From Priestia aryabhattai B8W22 (GTDB lineage: Bacteria; Bacillota; Bacilli; Bacillales; Bacillaceae_H): DNA of 54,203 bases. Below are positions 25,591 to 33,752 of this stretch, piece after piece. The translations under genes were made by a program, and so were the position numbers. Where the stretch lies: contig NZ_JYOO01000032.1 of assembly GCF_000956595.1 (NCBI RefSeq), positions 1 through 54,203 on the forward strand, given 5' to 3'. The stretch's first letter is position 1, and each line of letters opens with the position of its first letter. The notes below the pieces were generated by a model. That model was given only the letters and a program-made list of their open reading frames with translations. It was not told the origin of the DNA and searched no databases.

Positions 25591-26666
25591 ATTTCATCGA
25601 GTCCTTGTTTGATTACTTTAAGCAGATAGTCATTTTCTTCTTTCGTTTTCACAGCCAAACGGATATAGCGCCCATTTAAAAATGGGAAGTTTTCAGTATG
25701 CCGAGCTACCACGCCACGGCTTGCTAAATAGACAAGCCAATCGCGCGTATTAATAGGAGGCGGAACGCTGCAAAGATAATAGTTTGTTTGAGAAGGAGAA
25801 ACCAAAAGCCCCCATGCCTTTAGTTGACTCAAGATTCGTTTTCGTTCTTGTTTAATATAATGTACGGTGTTTTTTACAAAGTCTTTTTCATCTACACAAA
25901 TCATCCCTACTTGCTGCGACAATCCATTTACACTCCAAGGAGGCTGTTTTTTAGACATCTTGCTAATGATTTTTTCATTTGCCAAGATATAGCCAAGACG
26001 AAGCCCGGCAATATTAAACATCTTTGTCATAGAACGCACAACAATGATATGCTCATAATCCAGAATAAGAGAATCAAATGAAGGCTGATGTTCGACAAAA
26101 TCAATGAATGCCTCATCAATCATTAAGTATGTACCATGATGAGCAGCAGCTTTTACTACTTTCATCCATTCCTCATGACTATACATAACGCCTGTTGGAT
26201 TATTTGGGTGGCAAATCCAAAGTACTTTTATGTCCGGAAGAATGCTCATAATCAACTCTATATCCCAGTTCCATCCATTTTCTTCAGCTAAAGGAACGTA
26301 TCTCACTTCACATCCATAAGCTTTACTTGCCTGTTCATATTCAACGAAAGTCGGCTGTACAATCCCTGCTTTCTCTTCTGAAAATAACGAAGCAATAAGG
26401 AAAAACGCTTCAGCAGCGCCATTTGTAGGCAGCACTTGAGCAGCTGAAACACGATGGTGAGCTGCAAGTTTATTTTTCAGCTCTGTTACTTGAGGATCAG
26501 GATAACTAAACGCTGCATCCTTGAATTCGTTCCACTTTTCGTGAAGCACAAGGGGAGCCCCTAAAGGATTTGTGTTCACGCTAAAATCTTTTATATGCGA
26601 CAAATTCTCGGCCCCTAGTGCTTTTAAAAAGACATTGGGATTAGCTCCATGTGTAGGTAATAGCAC
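25587..26666 (-). CDS. cobD: Threonine-phosphate decarboxylase CobD
   Basis: A 359-aa class-I PLP enzyme making 1-amino-2-propanol O-phosphate for the nucleotide loop. The PLP Lys is in RSMTKMFNIAGLRLGY, with CHPNNPTGVMYS and DEAFIDF preceding it. Histidinol-phosphate aminotransferases are related, but operon context favours CobD. Start GTG, eight bases after AGGAGG, inside the end of cbiB (26-bp overlap). No zinc-finger extension of the Salmonella CobD type is present. Confidence 0.88.
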   Translation of the reverse strand: MLLPTHGANPNVFLKALGAENLSHIKDFSVNTNPLGAPLVLHEKWNEFKDAAFSYPDPQVTELKNKLAAHHRVSAAQVLPTNGAAEAFFLIASLFSEEKAGIVQPTFVEYEQASKAYGCEVRYVPLAEENGWNWDIELIMSILPDIKVLWICHPNNPTGVMYSHEEWMKVVKAAAHHGTYLMIDEAFIDFVEHQPSFDSLILDYEHIIVVRSMTKMFNIAGLRLGYILANEKIISKMSKKQPPWSVNGLSQQVGMICVDEKDFVKNTVHYIKQERKRILSQLKAWGLLVSPSQTNYYLCSVPPPINTRDWLVYLASRGVVARHTENFPFLNGRYIRLAVKTKEENDYLLKVIKQGLDEI

Positions 26667-27627
26667 TAATAACTCCTCCTAACAAAAGATATAATAACCA
26701 CGTAGCATAGACCGTCCTTTTCATAATGAAAACAGCTTGTTCAATATGACCGGCTTGCAGGGGAATCAGTGGTTCGCCCATCTTTGCACGATTAGATTCT
26801 ATGCCTTTATATGTATTAAGCCCGCCGAGTTGAATACCTAAAAGAGCAGCCACTGCGCTTTCCCCGTATCCGCTATTTGGACTTGGATGCTTCTTAGCAT
26901 CACGCTTAATCAAACTCGTTACATGCCAAAAAGAATACTGGCTTTTTGCTACATTAACAGCCGTCATCACTACTGCAGTTAACCGACTTGGAATATAGTT
27001 TAATACGTCATCGGTTTTTGCACTAAAGTAACCGAACAGAAAGTAGCGGTCATTTTTGTACCCCACCATTGAATCACATGTGTTAATAGCTCGGTAAAAA
27101 AAGGCTAGGGCTCCTCCTCCTATAAATGCATAAAAAAGCGGAGCTGTGATACCATCACTTGTATTTTCAGCCACGGTCTCTACCGTCGCTCTGGCAATTT
27201 CTCCTTCTGACAAACGATCTGTATCTCGTCCCACAATCATGCTTACTTCATATCTAGCTTTCTCCATATCTCCTAGCTGAAGCGGCTTTTGCACCTTATA
27301 GGCAGCTTCACTTAAAGAACGAGTGGATATAGTAGTCGCAATCATTACGCCCTCTACTAAAACACCTGCTATAAAATGAACTCCGTACAAAGCATGGAGG
27401 AATAAGAAAGGAACAACTCCTGCAAGCACAGCCATACTGATCACAAGAAGCAATCCTTTGAAACGTTTTCCTGTATCTTTATTTAATCTGGAATCCATCC
27501 AATAAATCCACTTGCCAAACCAGCGAACGGGATGAGGCCAATTTTCGGGGTCGCCTATGATTCGGTCAATTAGTAAAGCAATGGTCATGGCCGTCACGTG
27601 TGCAATCATTGCTTGTGCAATACTCAT
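26641..27627 (-). CDS. cbiB: Cobalamin biosynthesis membrane protein CbiB
   Basis: A 328-aa membrane protein that attaches the aminopropanol linker to cobyric acid, forming cobinamide. Diagnostic segments are DRIIGDPENWPHPVRWFG, TVETVAENTSDGITAPLFY and HPSPNSGYGESAVAALLG. Four to five membrane helices. ATG with GAGGTGAAG upstream, starting five bases after the cbiZ stop in the same operon. Confidence 0.92.
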   Translation of the reverse strand: MSIAQAMIAHVTAMTIALLIDRIIGDPENWPHPVRWFGKWIYWMDSRLNKDTGKRFKGLLLVISMAVLAGVVPFLFLHALYGVHFIAGVLVEGVMIATTISTRSLSEAAYKVQKPLQLGDMEKARYEVSMIVGRDTDRLSEGEIARATVETVAENTSDGITAPLFYAFIGGGALAFFYRAINTCDSMVGYKNDRYFLFGYFSAKTDDVLNYIPSRLTAVVMTAVNVAKSQYSFWHVTSLIKRDAKKHPSPNSGYGESAVAALLGIQLGGLNTYKGIESNRAKMGEPLIPLQAGHIEQAVFIMKRTVYATWLLYLLLGGVISAITYTWS

Positions 27628-27631
27628 TTCT

Positions 27632-28240
27632 TCACCTCTTTTCCTTAAGTGCCTGCTCTAAGCTTATTTTTACCAGCTTGGCTACCGCTTGACCTAAAGC
27701 GGTCATAGAGCCTGCATATTCATATAATGGTCCTTGTTGAGACGCTGCAACTGAGATACTGTCCGTAGATGTTCCTGTAGCAACCGTCTTTGTATAGGGA
27801 TCTATGACACCCAGCTGTGACAGCGTTTTTGTTTTAGCTTCTGTAGCGGCAATAAAAAGCTGTAAAAACGCAGCATCCGTAAGCGTTCCTTCAACGAAAA
27901 AAAACATATTAATTGTACCAGGAGTGGAATAGAACGGAACAGCTTCATCCGCTGTAATATCCACTGCGTTTCCTACTCCAGCCGTTATCACTGAAGCTAC
28001 TCTTACTCCGTATCCTTCATAACAGTAAACCGCTCTTTCTTTTAACCAGACCGCTGTCATCAACCCTACGATTTGATCATGACGCACATTTTCTTTCATC
28101 AAATATTGCTCATACTCCAAAGAAGGAGTATCTGAATAATAGTCTTTGTGAACAAATCGATTGTAAAAGGTGTCCGTTTCCGTAATGCCTGTTCCTAAAA
28201 CCCCTGAGCTGTATGTTTTATAAGAAGTCTCGGTTTTCAT
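27632..28240 (-). CDS. cbiZ: Adenosylcobinamide amidohydrolase CbiZ
   Basis: A 202-aa (from ATG) enzyme that hydrolyses adenosylcobinamide or pseudo-cobalamin to adenosylcobyric acid, which re-enters at CbiB. Family features: SSGVLGTGITETDTFYNR, VASVITAGVGNAVD and ATGTSTDSISVAA. The frame is open 40 more codons upstream, and residues such as HLKIEERSELLIM look like the N-terminal strand seen in CbiZ proteins. The ATG has only a weak ribosome site, so translation may begin earlier, for example at an ATT (28315) behind AGAGGG. Confidence 0.83.
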   Translation of the reverse strand: MKTETSYKTYSSGVLGTGITETDTFYNRFVHKDYYSDTPSLEYEQYLMKENVRHDQIVGLMTAVWLKERAVYCYEGYGVRVASVITAGVGNAVDITADEAVPFYSTPGTINMFFFVEGTLTDAAFLQLFIAATEAKTKTLSQLGVIDPYTKTVATGTSTDSISVAASQQGPLYEYAGSMTALGQAVAKLVKISLEQALKEKR

Positions 28241-28328
28241 GATTAAAAGCTCAGACCGTTCTTCAATTTTAAGATGTGAAAAGGGACCAATCCCCTTTTC
28301 AATTCGAACTGGAATATGGTCCCTCTTT

Positions 28329-29288
28329 TTATTTATTGTACACCTCAGGGTATACTGCTTTCGCTAAGTCCTCTAAGCCATCTACAATACGAGGTCCTAA
28401 GCGGTTGATTTTGTTTTGATCAACCTTCTCGATGTTACCCTCTTTTACAGCAGTCATGCTGCTCCAAGCGGGACGCTTCATAATCTCATTTTTGTCTGCA
28501 TCATACGTTGCGATAATAACATCAGGGTTTAACTTAACAACTTGCTCTTCAGAAAACTTAACCCAACCCTTTTCACTAGCCGCTACGTTGTCAGCACCGA
28601 TCATAGTAATCATTTCGTTCATGAACGTACCTTTTCCTGTTGTATAAATCTCAGGAGCTCCTGATACTTCTATCCATACTTTTTTACGATCTTCTTTTGA
28701 AATCGTTTTTGCTTTTTTCTCAATTGAAGCTACTTTTTCTTTCATGTCTTTAATTGTTTGATTAGCTTCTTTTGTTTTACCCGTTAATTTACCGATTTGC
28801 GTAATAGAATCATAAACCGTATCAAACGTTGTTGAATCTTTTACAACAAATACCGGAATACCCGCACTTTCAATTTGTTTAAATACTTCATCCGAAACGC
28901 CCATACTTGAAGCGTGTGCCAGCACTAAATCAGGATTTAAAGCAATAACTTTTTCTGCATTAACGTTCATATCTCCTACCTGCGCTTTTTTCTTTACGCT
29001 TTTAGGATAATCGTCGTTGCTTGTGACACCGACTAATTCTTTTTCAAGGCCAAGGGCATATACAATCTCCGTATTACTTGGCATTAATGAAACAATTTTC
29101 TTAGGCTGTTTTTTCAACGTAATTTCTTTATCACGCGCGTCTTTTACCTTCACTGGAAACGCAGCTTGTGACGTTTGTGCTGTATCTTGCTTCGTTTTTT
29201 TATCACTGTTGCCTTGGCTGCCTGCACCGCATGCAGCAAGTACGATGACTAACAGTGCAATAATGGAATACGAAAGCCATTTTTTCAT
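28329..29288 (-). CDS. btuF: Cobalamin/corrinoid ABC transporter substrate-binding lipoprotein BtuF
   Basis: A 319-aa lipoprotein. Signal peptide with lipobox LAAC (Cys20), then a class-III binding fold (ITLKKQPKKIVSLMPSNTEI, EKVIALNPDLVLAH, WVKFSEEQVVKLNPDVI). Siderophore-binding proteins share the fold, but the cobalamin riboswitch upstream and the salvage genes downstream argue for corrinoids. No permease or ATPase (BtuC, BtuD) accompanies it in the window, so these must be elsewhere. GGGGGAG lies before ATG. Confidence 0.88.
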   Translation of the reverse strand: MKKWLSYSIIALLVIVLAACGAGSQGNSDKKTKQDTAQTSQAAFPVKVKDARDKEITLKKQPKKIVSLMPSNTEIVYALGLEKELVGVTSNDDYPKSVKKKAQVGDMNVNAEKVIALNPDLVLAHASSMGVSDEVFKQIESAGIPVFVVKDSTTFDTVYDSITQIGKLTGKTKEANQTIKDMKEKVASIEKKAKTISKEDRKKVWIEVSGAPEIYTTGKGTFMNEMITMIGADNVAASEKGWVKFSEEQVVKLNPDVIIATYDADKNEIMKRPAWSSMTAVKEGNIEKVDQNKINRLGPRIVDGLEDLAKAVYPEVYNK

Positions 29289-29426
29289 CTAAATACTCCC
29301 CCTATATATTGTTCATTGTGAATACGAAACCTCCACGTTAAAGAAAAAGCAAATGATCATGCAAAAAGCAGCGCTATCCCGTTTTTTCCGCTTTGACTAT
29401 GTATGCTGCTCTCTGGCAGCTTCAAA

Positions 29427-29460
29427 ATAAAAAAAACTTTACTTTCAATTGAAAGCAAAG
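29427..29460 (-). terminator. Riboswitch-controlled terminator of the btuF operon
   Basis: CTTTGCTTTC and GAAAGTAAAG (one G-U) around AATT, followed by eight T's, between the cobalamin aptamer and btuF. AAGCAGGGTAA (29531-29521) can instead pair with TTACCTGCTT (29467-29458), disrupting the terminator's 5' arm. Confidence 0.75.
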
Positions 29461-29559
29461 CAGGTAACGTCAAGGTAGGCAGGAAAAGAACCCGTTCACT
29501 ATACTTGATATGTATGTTCATTACCCTGCTTCACCCTTCCTCGAAGGTTTCACAGCTAA

Positions 29560-29669
29560 CAATAAGGCAGGTCTCCTGACTTACGCACAAAGCGCTTACA
29601 GTGGCGGGACCGTGCTGGTTTTTCACCAGACTTCCCTTTTCACTCAATCTTTAAATTGAGACCTTATTG
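29560..29669 (-). ncRNA. Cobalamin riboswitch aptamer
   Basis: Minus-strand RNA with P1 arms CAATAAGG/CCTTATTG, a small CTCAAT/ATTGAG hairpin, GGGAAGTCTGGTGAAAAACC, then CCCGCCACTGTAAGC and the B12 box GTCAGGAGACCTGCC. These are the conserved elements of cobalamin riboswitches. It is compact, without long insertions. It controls btuF and the eight salvage genes behind it through a transcription terminator. Confidence 0.93.
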
Positions 29670-29732
29670 CTTTACGATTATTCACTTGTCCTAGTATACC
29701 CCACTCATCGAAAAATGGAAATAGCCATTCTC

Positions 29733-29766
29733 ACAAAAAAAGCTGCGAGAATGCTCTCGCAGCTTA
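29733..29766 (-). terminator. Terminator of the thioredoxin-like gene
   Basis: The 11-bp stem AAGCTGCGAGA/TCTCGCAGCTT ends in a T run on the minus strand, just past the stop codon. Confidence 0.88.
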
Positions 29767-29771
29767 GGGAA

Positions 29772-30086
29772 TTAAAGAGTTGCTAAAAATTCACGGACCG
29801 CTTCAGGCGTTTTAGCATTTGCGCTGTGCAGGTGCGCAATTTTTTCACCATTTTTATATACAAGAAGAGAAGGAATGCCCATTACATTGTTTTCAGCAGA
29901 AAGTTCTTCAAACTCATCCTTGTCAATTTTAAACCATGCTTTATCTGTATTTTCGTCAACGATTTCATCAATGAACATATCCAAACGTTTGCAATCAGGA
30001 CACCACGTTGTCGTAAAGATCCCAACGCTTAGTGTTTCGTTCTTAATTTGTTCGCGAAATTGTTTTTCTTCCATAAATTGTTTCAT
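29772..30086 (-). CDS. Thioredoxin family protein
   Basis: A 104-aa single-domain thioredoxin-fold protein with the active site TTWCPDCKRLD (CPDC rather than CGPC) and cis-Pro in MGIPSLLVYKNGE. No signal peptide, so it is cytoplasmic. It resembles B. subtilis YtpP/YdbP-type small thioredoxins, with redox partner unknown. GGAGGTAACACA lies upstream of ATG. Confidence 0.86.
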   Translation of the reverse strand: MKQFMEEKQFREQIKNETLSVGIFTTTWCPDCKRLDMFIDEIVDENTDKAWFKIDKDEFEELSAENNVMGIPSLLVYKNGEKIAHLHSANAKTPEAVREFLATL

Positions 30087-30212
30087 TGTGTTACCTCCAG
30101 CATCTATTCGTTCCTTCTCACTATTCTATGGTAAGAAGTCTGACTTCATTATAAACGATTTTTTTATCGTTGTGCTAATGTTTGAGCTTATTTAGACTAT
30201 AACGGTTTTAGA

Positions 30213-30248
30213 CGAAAAAAAATGCTAGCTTAAAAAAGCTAACATTTC
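30213..30248 (-). terminator. Terminator of ypjP
   Basis: AAATGTTAGCTT and AAGCTAGCATTT (one G-U) with a T4 loop and a following T run. Confidence 0.8.
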
Positions 30249-30274
30249 GAAATTATAGAATGTTGTGTCTATTA

Positions 30275-30877
30275 TCAGCTGAACCACTTAGGCGGCATGT
30301 TTCGGTTCCAATAAATTTTCCCTAAATCATAATGCTTTTGAAAATTATCTGCAGCCGCATGATAGTGAAAATTAAACCAGTATCCATCTTTTGGAGGATT
30401 TTCACGCCGTACATGAAACCGTATTAAGTCCTGACCGGTTTCCCGGTCATATACATGGAAAATCTTTTCACCGTAGCCAGCGGCAGGGTGCTCGCTTATC
30501 TCGAGATTCTGAATTGACTGTTCACGTTCAGTGCCAATGTCGGTCAGCACTTCTTCAATTTTAGGTAACACTGCTTGACGAAATTCATCTTCAATGACAG
30601 GCCCAATTTTTGTTCCGAATTTTTCCACTGACTGTTTTTCAGCTGATTCCATTGCATACGTAACAAATGATGAAACGTCTTCATATTTTGGTTCTTCATA
30701 TGGCAAATGAATATCTTCTATAACAGCTGTGACAGGAGTTGTTTCTCTTACATACCCTGCTTTATGTTGCTTGTCCGCTTTTGCATCATCAACGTATAAA
30801 TATTCTGGTGGAGTGACAAGCCCAAATGTAAATACTGTAATAAATACAACTAGCATTCTTTTTATCCATCTAGGCAT
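30275..30877 (-). CDS. ypjP: YpjP-like protein
   Basis: A 200-aa protein with an N-terminal signal/anchor helix (WIKRMLVVFITVFTFGLV). The conserved parts match Bacillus YpjP: KFGTKIGPVIEDEFRQ, IFHVYDRETGQDLIRFHVRR and DGYWFNFHYH. Function unknown; probably extracytoplasmic. ATG MPRW is taken because AAAGGA is nine bases before it; the in-frame ATG ten codons earlier lacks one. Confidence 0.82.
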   Translation of the reverse strand: MPRWIKRMLVVFITVFTFGLVTPPEYLYVDDAKADKQHKAGYVRETTPVTAVIEDIHLPYEEPKYEDVSSFVTYAMESAEKQSVEKFGTKIGPVIEDEFRQAVLPKIEEVLTDIGTEREQSIQNLEISEHPAAGYGEKIFHVYDRETGQDLIRFHVRRENPPKDGYWFNFHYHAAADNFQKHYDLGKIYWNRNMPPKWFS

Positions 30878-31174
30878 TCGTATCTTTCCTTTCTCATCTT
30901 TTCCCATATGGTCTTTTCATATCGTAAAATTCATTATCATAACTCACTAGGTATTGTAACATACTTATTAATTTTTTACCTATATTTGCTTATTCATTTA
31001 TGCTGTCTACGGGCATTCGACGACTTTTTAGTTAGCACCTTCCTTCTTCTGTTTGAGGTTGTCACACCGAGCGGAAACCTATACAAGATATTCCTTTTTT
31101 GCTGGATGCTTAAACACAAAAGTATTTTTATGTTCAAAAATATATCATACTTTTATGAACTTTAGATGAAATTC
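30878..31174. other. Intergenic region between ypjP and ypiP
   Basis: About 300 AT-rich bases with no gene or recognisable regulatory RNA. The left part must contain the ypjP promoter. Nothing else stands out. Confidence 0.4.
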
Positions 31175-31226
31175 ACAAAAAAAAACTTCCAAAACTTTTT
31201 AATTCCTAAAAGGTTTTAGAAGTCTT
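31175..31226 (-). terminator. Terminator of ypiP
   Basis: ACTTCTAAAACCTTTT and AAAAAGTTTTGGAAGT form a 16-bp stem with mismatches, followed by nine T's on the minus strand. Confidence 0.8.
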
Positions 31227-31258
31227 TTCAATGAGTGTGATTCATTTTACTTTTTTGT

Positions 31259-32044
31259 TTATTTTTGTATATCAATTGTCCCGTAATGAAATTTTGATGT
31301 TTTTCGTTTTTGCACGGTAAATCCATGCTCTTCAAAACGACTGCTTTTCCAATGATCTTTTAGCACGACCTTTTGTTTGGCTACTCTTTTTGCTTCTTGT
31401 ATAGCCATGGACGTCAGCGTGGTATACAGTGCTATTGCTTTAATACCGTTAATTCCATTCGATTCCTCAATTTGCTCTTGAAACATGGGGTCAAAGTATA
31501 CAACATCAAAAGAATTATCTTCACAACACGCCAAAAACGATTCAAAATTTTGATGAACCACGTTTATACGCTTCATTGCATCATTCAACTCTTGTACGTC
31601 ACTTTCCCAATTTAAAAGTCCTTGTTTGACTAAATAAGCTACATAGCGGTTGCCTTCTAGTCCGACAACTTTTCCGCTTTTCCCTACCGCTGCGCTCGCC
31701 ATCATACTATCCGATGCAAGACCAAGTGTACAGTCAAGCACGCTCATTCCGTTTTCCAAACTAGCGGCTTCAATAAACGGATCACGTTCTCCGCGCAGCC
31801 ATCTCTTCACTCTAAACATAGCGGAATTTGGATGAAAAAAAATAGGTTCTTCTTCATTTTGGACGTGCAATTCTACTCTATTCTTACCCACGACCAGCAC
31901 GTCTGCCGCTTCAAAATTTTGAAGGTCTGCAACAGATTTCTTCTCTCTTACTACAAAAGGTATACTTAAATCAGCGGCTACTTGTTTAGCTTTTACAATC
32001 ATCTGTTCATTTGTTCGACCAGCAGTCGTAACAATCACTTTCAT
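31259..32044 (-). CDS. ypiP: Class I SAM-dependent methyltransferase (YpiP-like)
   Basis: A 261-aa protein. The SAM motif is LDCTLGLASDSMMASAAVG (an unusual motif I without GxGxG), and the catalytic-type motif is VVYFDPMFQ (DPxF). The layout recalls RsmJ, the 16S rRNA m2G1516 methyltransferase, so an rRNA substrate is plausible but unproved. B. subtilis YpiP is the likely counterpart. ATG with AGGGGGAG upstream. Single gene. Confidence 0.8.
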   Translation of the reverse strand: MKVIVTTAGRTNEQMIVKAKQVAADLSIPFVVREKKSVADLQNFEAADVLVVGKNRVELHVQNEEEPIFFHPNSAMFRVKRWLRGERDPFIEAASLENGMSVLDCTLGLASDSMMASAAVGKSGKVVGLEGNRYVAYLVKQGLLNWESDVQELNDAMKRINVVHQNFESFLACCEDNSFDVVYFDPMFQEQIEESNGINGIKAIALYTTLTSMAIQEAKRVAKQKVVLKDHWKSSRFEEHGFTVQKRKTSKFHYGTIDIQK

Positions 32045-32076
32045 AACTCCCCCTACACTGTTTGGCTATTTACATA

Positions 32077-32112
32077 AAGAAAAAGGATGCCCATAGACAT
32101 CCTTTTTCTTAT
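32077..32112 (-). terminator. Terminator of brxA
   Basis: GAAAAAGGATG/CATCCTTTTTC, an 11-bp stem in the gap between brxA and ypiP. Confidence 0.82.
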
Positions 32113-32172
32113 AAAGTATATGTGATTTTTCTCTAAAAATCTATATACTAGATGTGACAAAAGCAGGACACT

Positions 32173-32610
32173 TTACGAACAGTGCTGCTTAAAGCCATTT
32201 AAAATGTTTTCAAAAATAACTTCTAAAGGCTGACCTTCAATTTCATGTCGAGGAATAAAATGAACGACTTCTTTTCCTTTTAAAAGCGCCATAGACGGTG
32301 ATGAAGGCTCAATGTCCCCAAAATATTCACGCATTTTAGCTGTTGCTTCCTTATCTTGACCGGCAAAAACAGTTACCACTTGATCTGGTTTTTGCTCAGA
32401 CTGTAAGTACGCTTGCGTTGCTGCAGGACGTGCTAAACCAGCAGCGCATCCACAAACTGAGTTAACGACAACAAAAGTTGTTCCTTCTACGTTTTCCATA
32501 AAATCAACTACGGCTTCCTCTGTTGTTAATTCTTCATAACCAGCTTGAGTTAATTCTTGACGCATTGGTTTAACTAACTGACGCATATATTCTTCATATG
32601 CCATTGACAT
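32173..32610 (-). CDS. brxA: Bacilliredoxin BrxA
   Basis: A 145-aa thioredoxin-fold protein that removes bacillithiol from S-bacillithiolated proteins. The active site is the CGC motif in VNSVCGCAAGLARPAATQA. The sequence is nearly that of B. subtilis YphP/BrxA (144 aa), including MREYFG and SSPSMALLKGKEVVHFIPRH. ATG MSMAYEEYM is chosen by homology and by AGGAGGAATG upstream. Complements the bacillithiol synthesis gene bshB2 at 15.3 kb. Confidence 0.93.
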   Translation of the reverse strand: MSMAYEEYMRQLVKPMRQELTQAGYEELTTEEAVVDFMENVEGTTFVVVNSVCGCAAGLARPAATQAYLQSEQKPDQVVTVFAGQDKEATAKMREYFGDIEPSSPSMALLKGKEVVHFIPRHEIEGQPLEVIFENILNGFKQHCS

Positions 32611-32851
32611 ATTAACATTCCTCCTAACAATCATTCACGCTAAAAGCATACTATAAAAGCCAGGAAAAATCTAGCTACTCACTCTTCAAATCCTTATCGT
32701 TGTCCCGTTCTCCTTTTCCATTTGATAAAAAAAGATTAAAACCGAGTCATATTATCTAATTTTTTTCCATAAAAATGTCGATTTTTACTATTAATATTCC
32801 ATTTTTTGTACTATAGTAGTAAATAGTAGTTTAGTAGAAAGGATTTTCAAA

Positions 32852-33718
32852 TTGAACCAGCGATTTAAACCGAACAAACGATTTTATGCATTTTTGTCTT
32901 TAGTGTTAGTGATCGTCGCTTCTTTGTTTTTTATTACAGAAGCCAAAGGAAGTGAACCTGCTGCATCTCAGCAAGTCTTAGCATCTACTGCATTGCCGCT
33001 GAAAGAAGCTGCATCTTCAGCACAACCTGAGAAGCTGCTTAATACACTTCACCATAATATGTATGTAGCGAATACGTTAAACGATCAAAATCAAGCTCTT
33101 ACACAGCCTGTTTACCTTACGTTTGACGATGGTCCAACACCTGATACCCTTCATATTTTAGATGCTTTGCGTCAATATAACGTAAAAGCAACTTTCTTTA
33201 TGTTAAAGTATCAAATTGACGCTCACCCTGAAATTGCTAAAAAAGTAGCACAGGAAGGACATGCCATCGGCTGTCACGGCGTCTCTCATGATATTCATGT
33301 CATGTATAGTGAAGACGGCGCCGCGTTAAAAGAAATGCAGGAGTGTCAAGCAACAGTTAAGAAAGTAACCGGTGTTGACAGTAAGTTAATCCGCGTTCCT
33401 TACGGCAGCGTTCCTTATTTAAAAGAGCCCCACCGTACAGAGCTGCTAAGCCACTTTAAATTATGGGACTGGAATGTAGACAGTGAAGACTGGGCACTTC
33501 GTTCTGCACCTAGAATTATTCAGGGCCTTGAACCTCATATTCAAGGGGTCAACTCCAATGGAAGAACACCAGTCATTTTATTTCATGATAAATCCTTTAC
33601 GGCACAATCCCTTCCTGCTATTTTAACTTACTTAAAGCAGTCGGGCTATCAGCCTATTAAAATTGATAACACCATGCAACCTATGCAGTTTCCAACTCCC
33701 GCTGCAAAACAGTCGTAA
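32852..33718 (+). CDS. Polysaccharide deacetylase (NodB homology), secreted
   Basis: A 288-aa carbohydrate esterase family 4 protein. N-terminal signal/anchor at residues 10-29, then a low-complexity linker, and the NodB domain from about 85. Motif 1 is TFDDGPT (Asp92 and Asp93), motif 2 is CHGVSHDIH (zinc His142 and His146), motif 3 RVPYGS, motif 4 DSEDW and motif 5 ILFHDKS. It likely deacetylates peptidoglycan sugars. Start TTG with AGAAAGGA ten bases upstream. Confidence 0.87.
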   Translation: MNQRFKPNKRFYAFLSLVLVIVASLFFITEAKGSEPAASQQVLASTALPLKEAASSAQPEKLLNTLHHNMYVANTLNDQNQALTQPVYLTFDDGPTPDTLHILDALRQYNVKATFFMLKYQIDAHPEIAKKVAQEGHAIGCHGVSHDIHVMYSEDGAALKEMQECQATVKKVTGVDSKLIRVPYGSVPYLKEPHRTELLSHFKLWDWNVDSEDWALRSAPRIIQGLEPHIQGVNSNGRTPVILFHDKSFTAQSLPAILTYLKQSGYQPIKIDNTMQPMQFPTPAAKQS

Positions 33719-33752
33719 AAAAAAGATCATTCAAGTGAATGATCTTTTTTTT
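33719..33752. terminator. Bidirectional terminator
   Basis: The 13-bp stem AAAAAGATCATTC/GAATGATCTTTTT between the deacetylase and the convergent ypgR. Confidence 0.9.
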
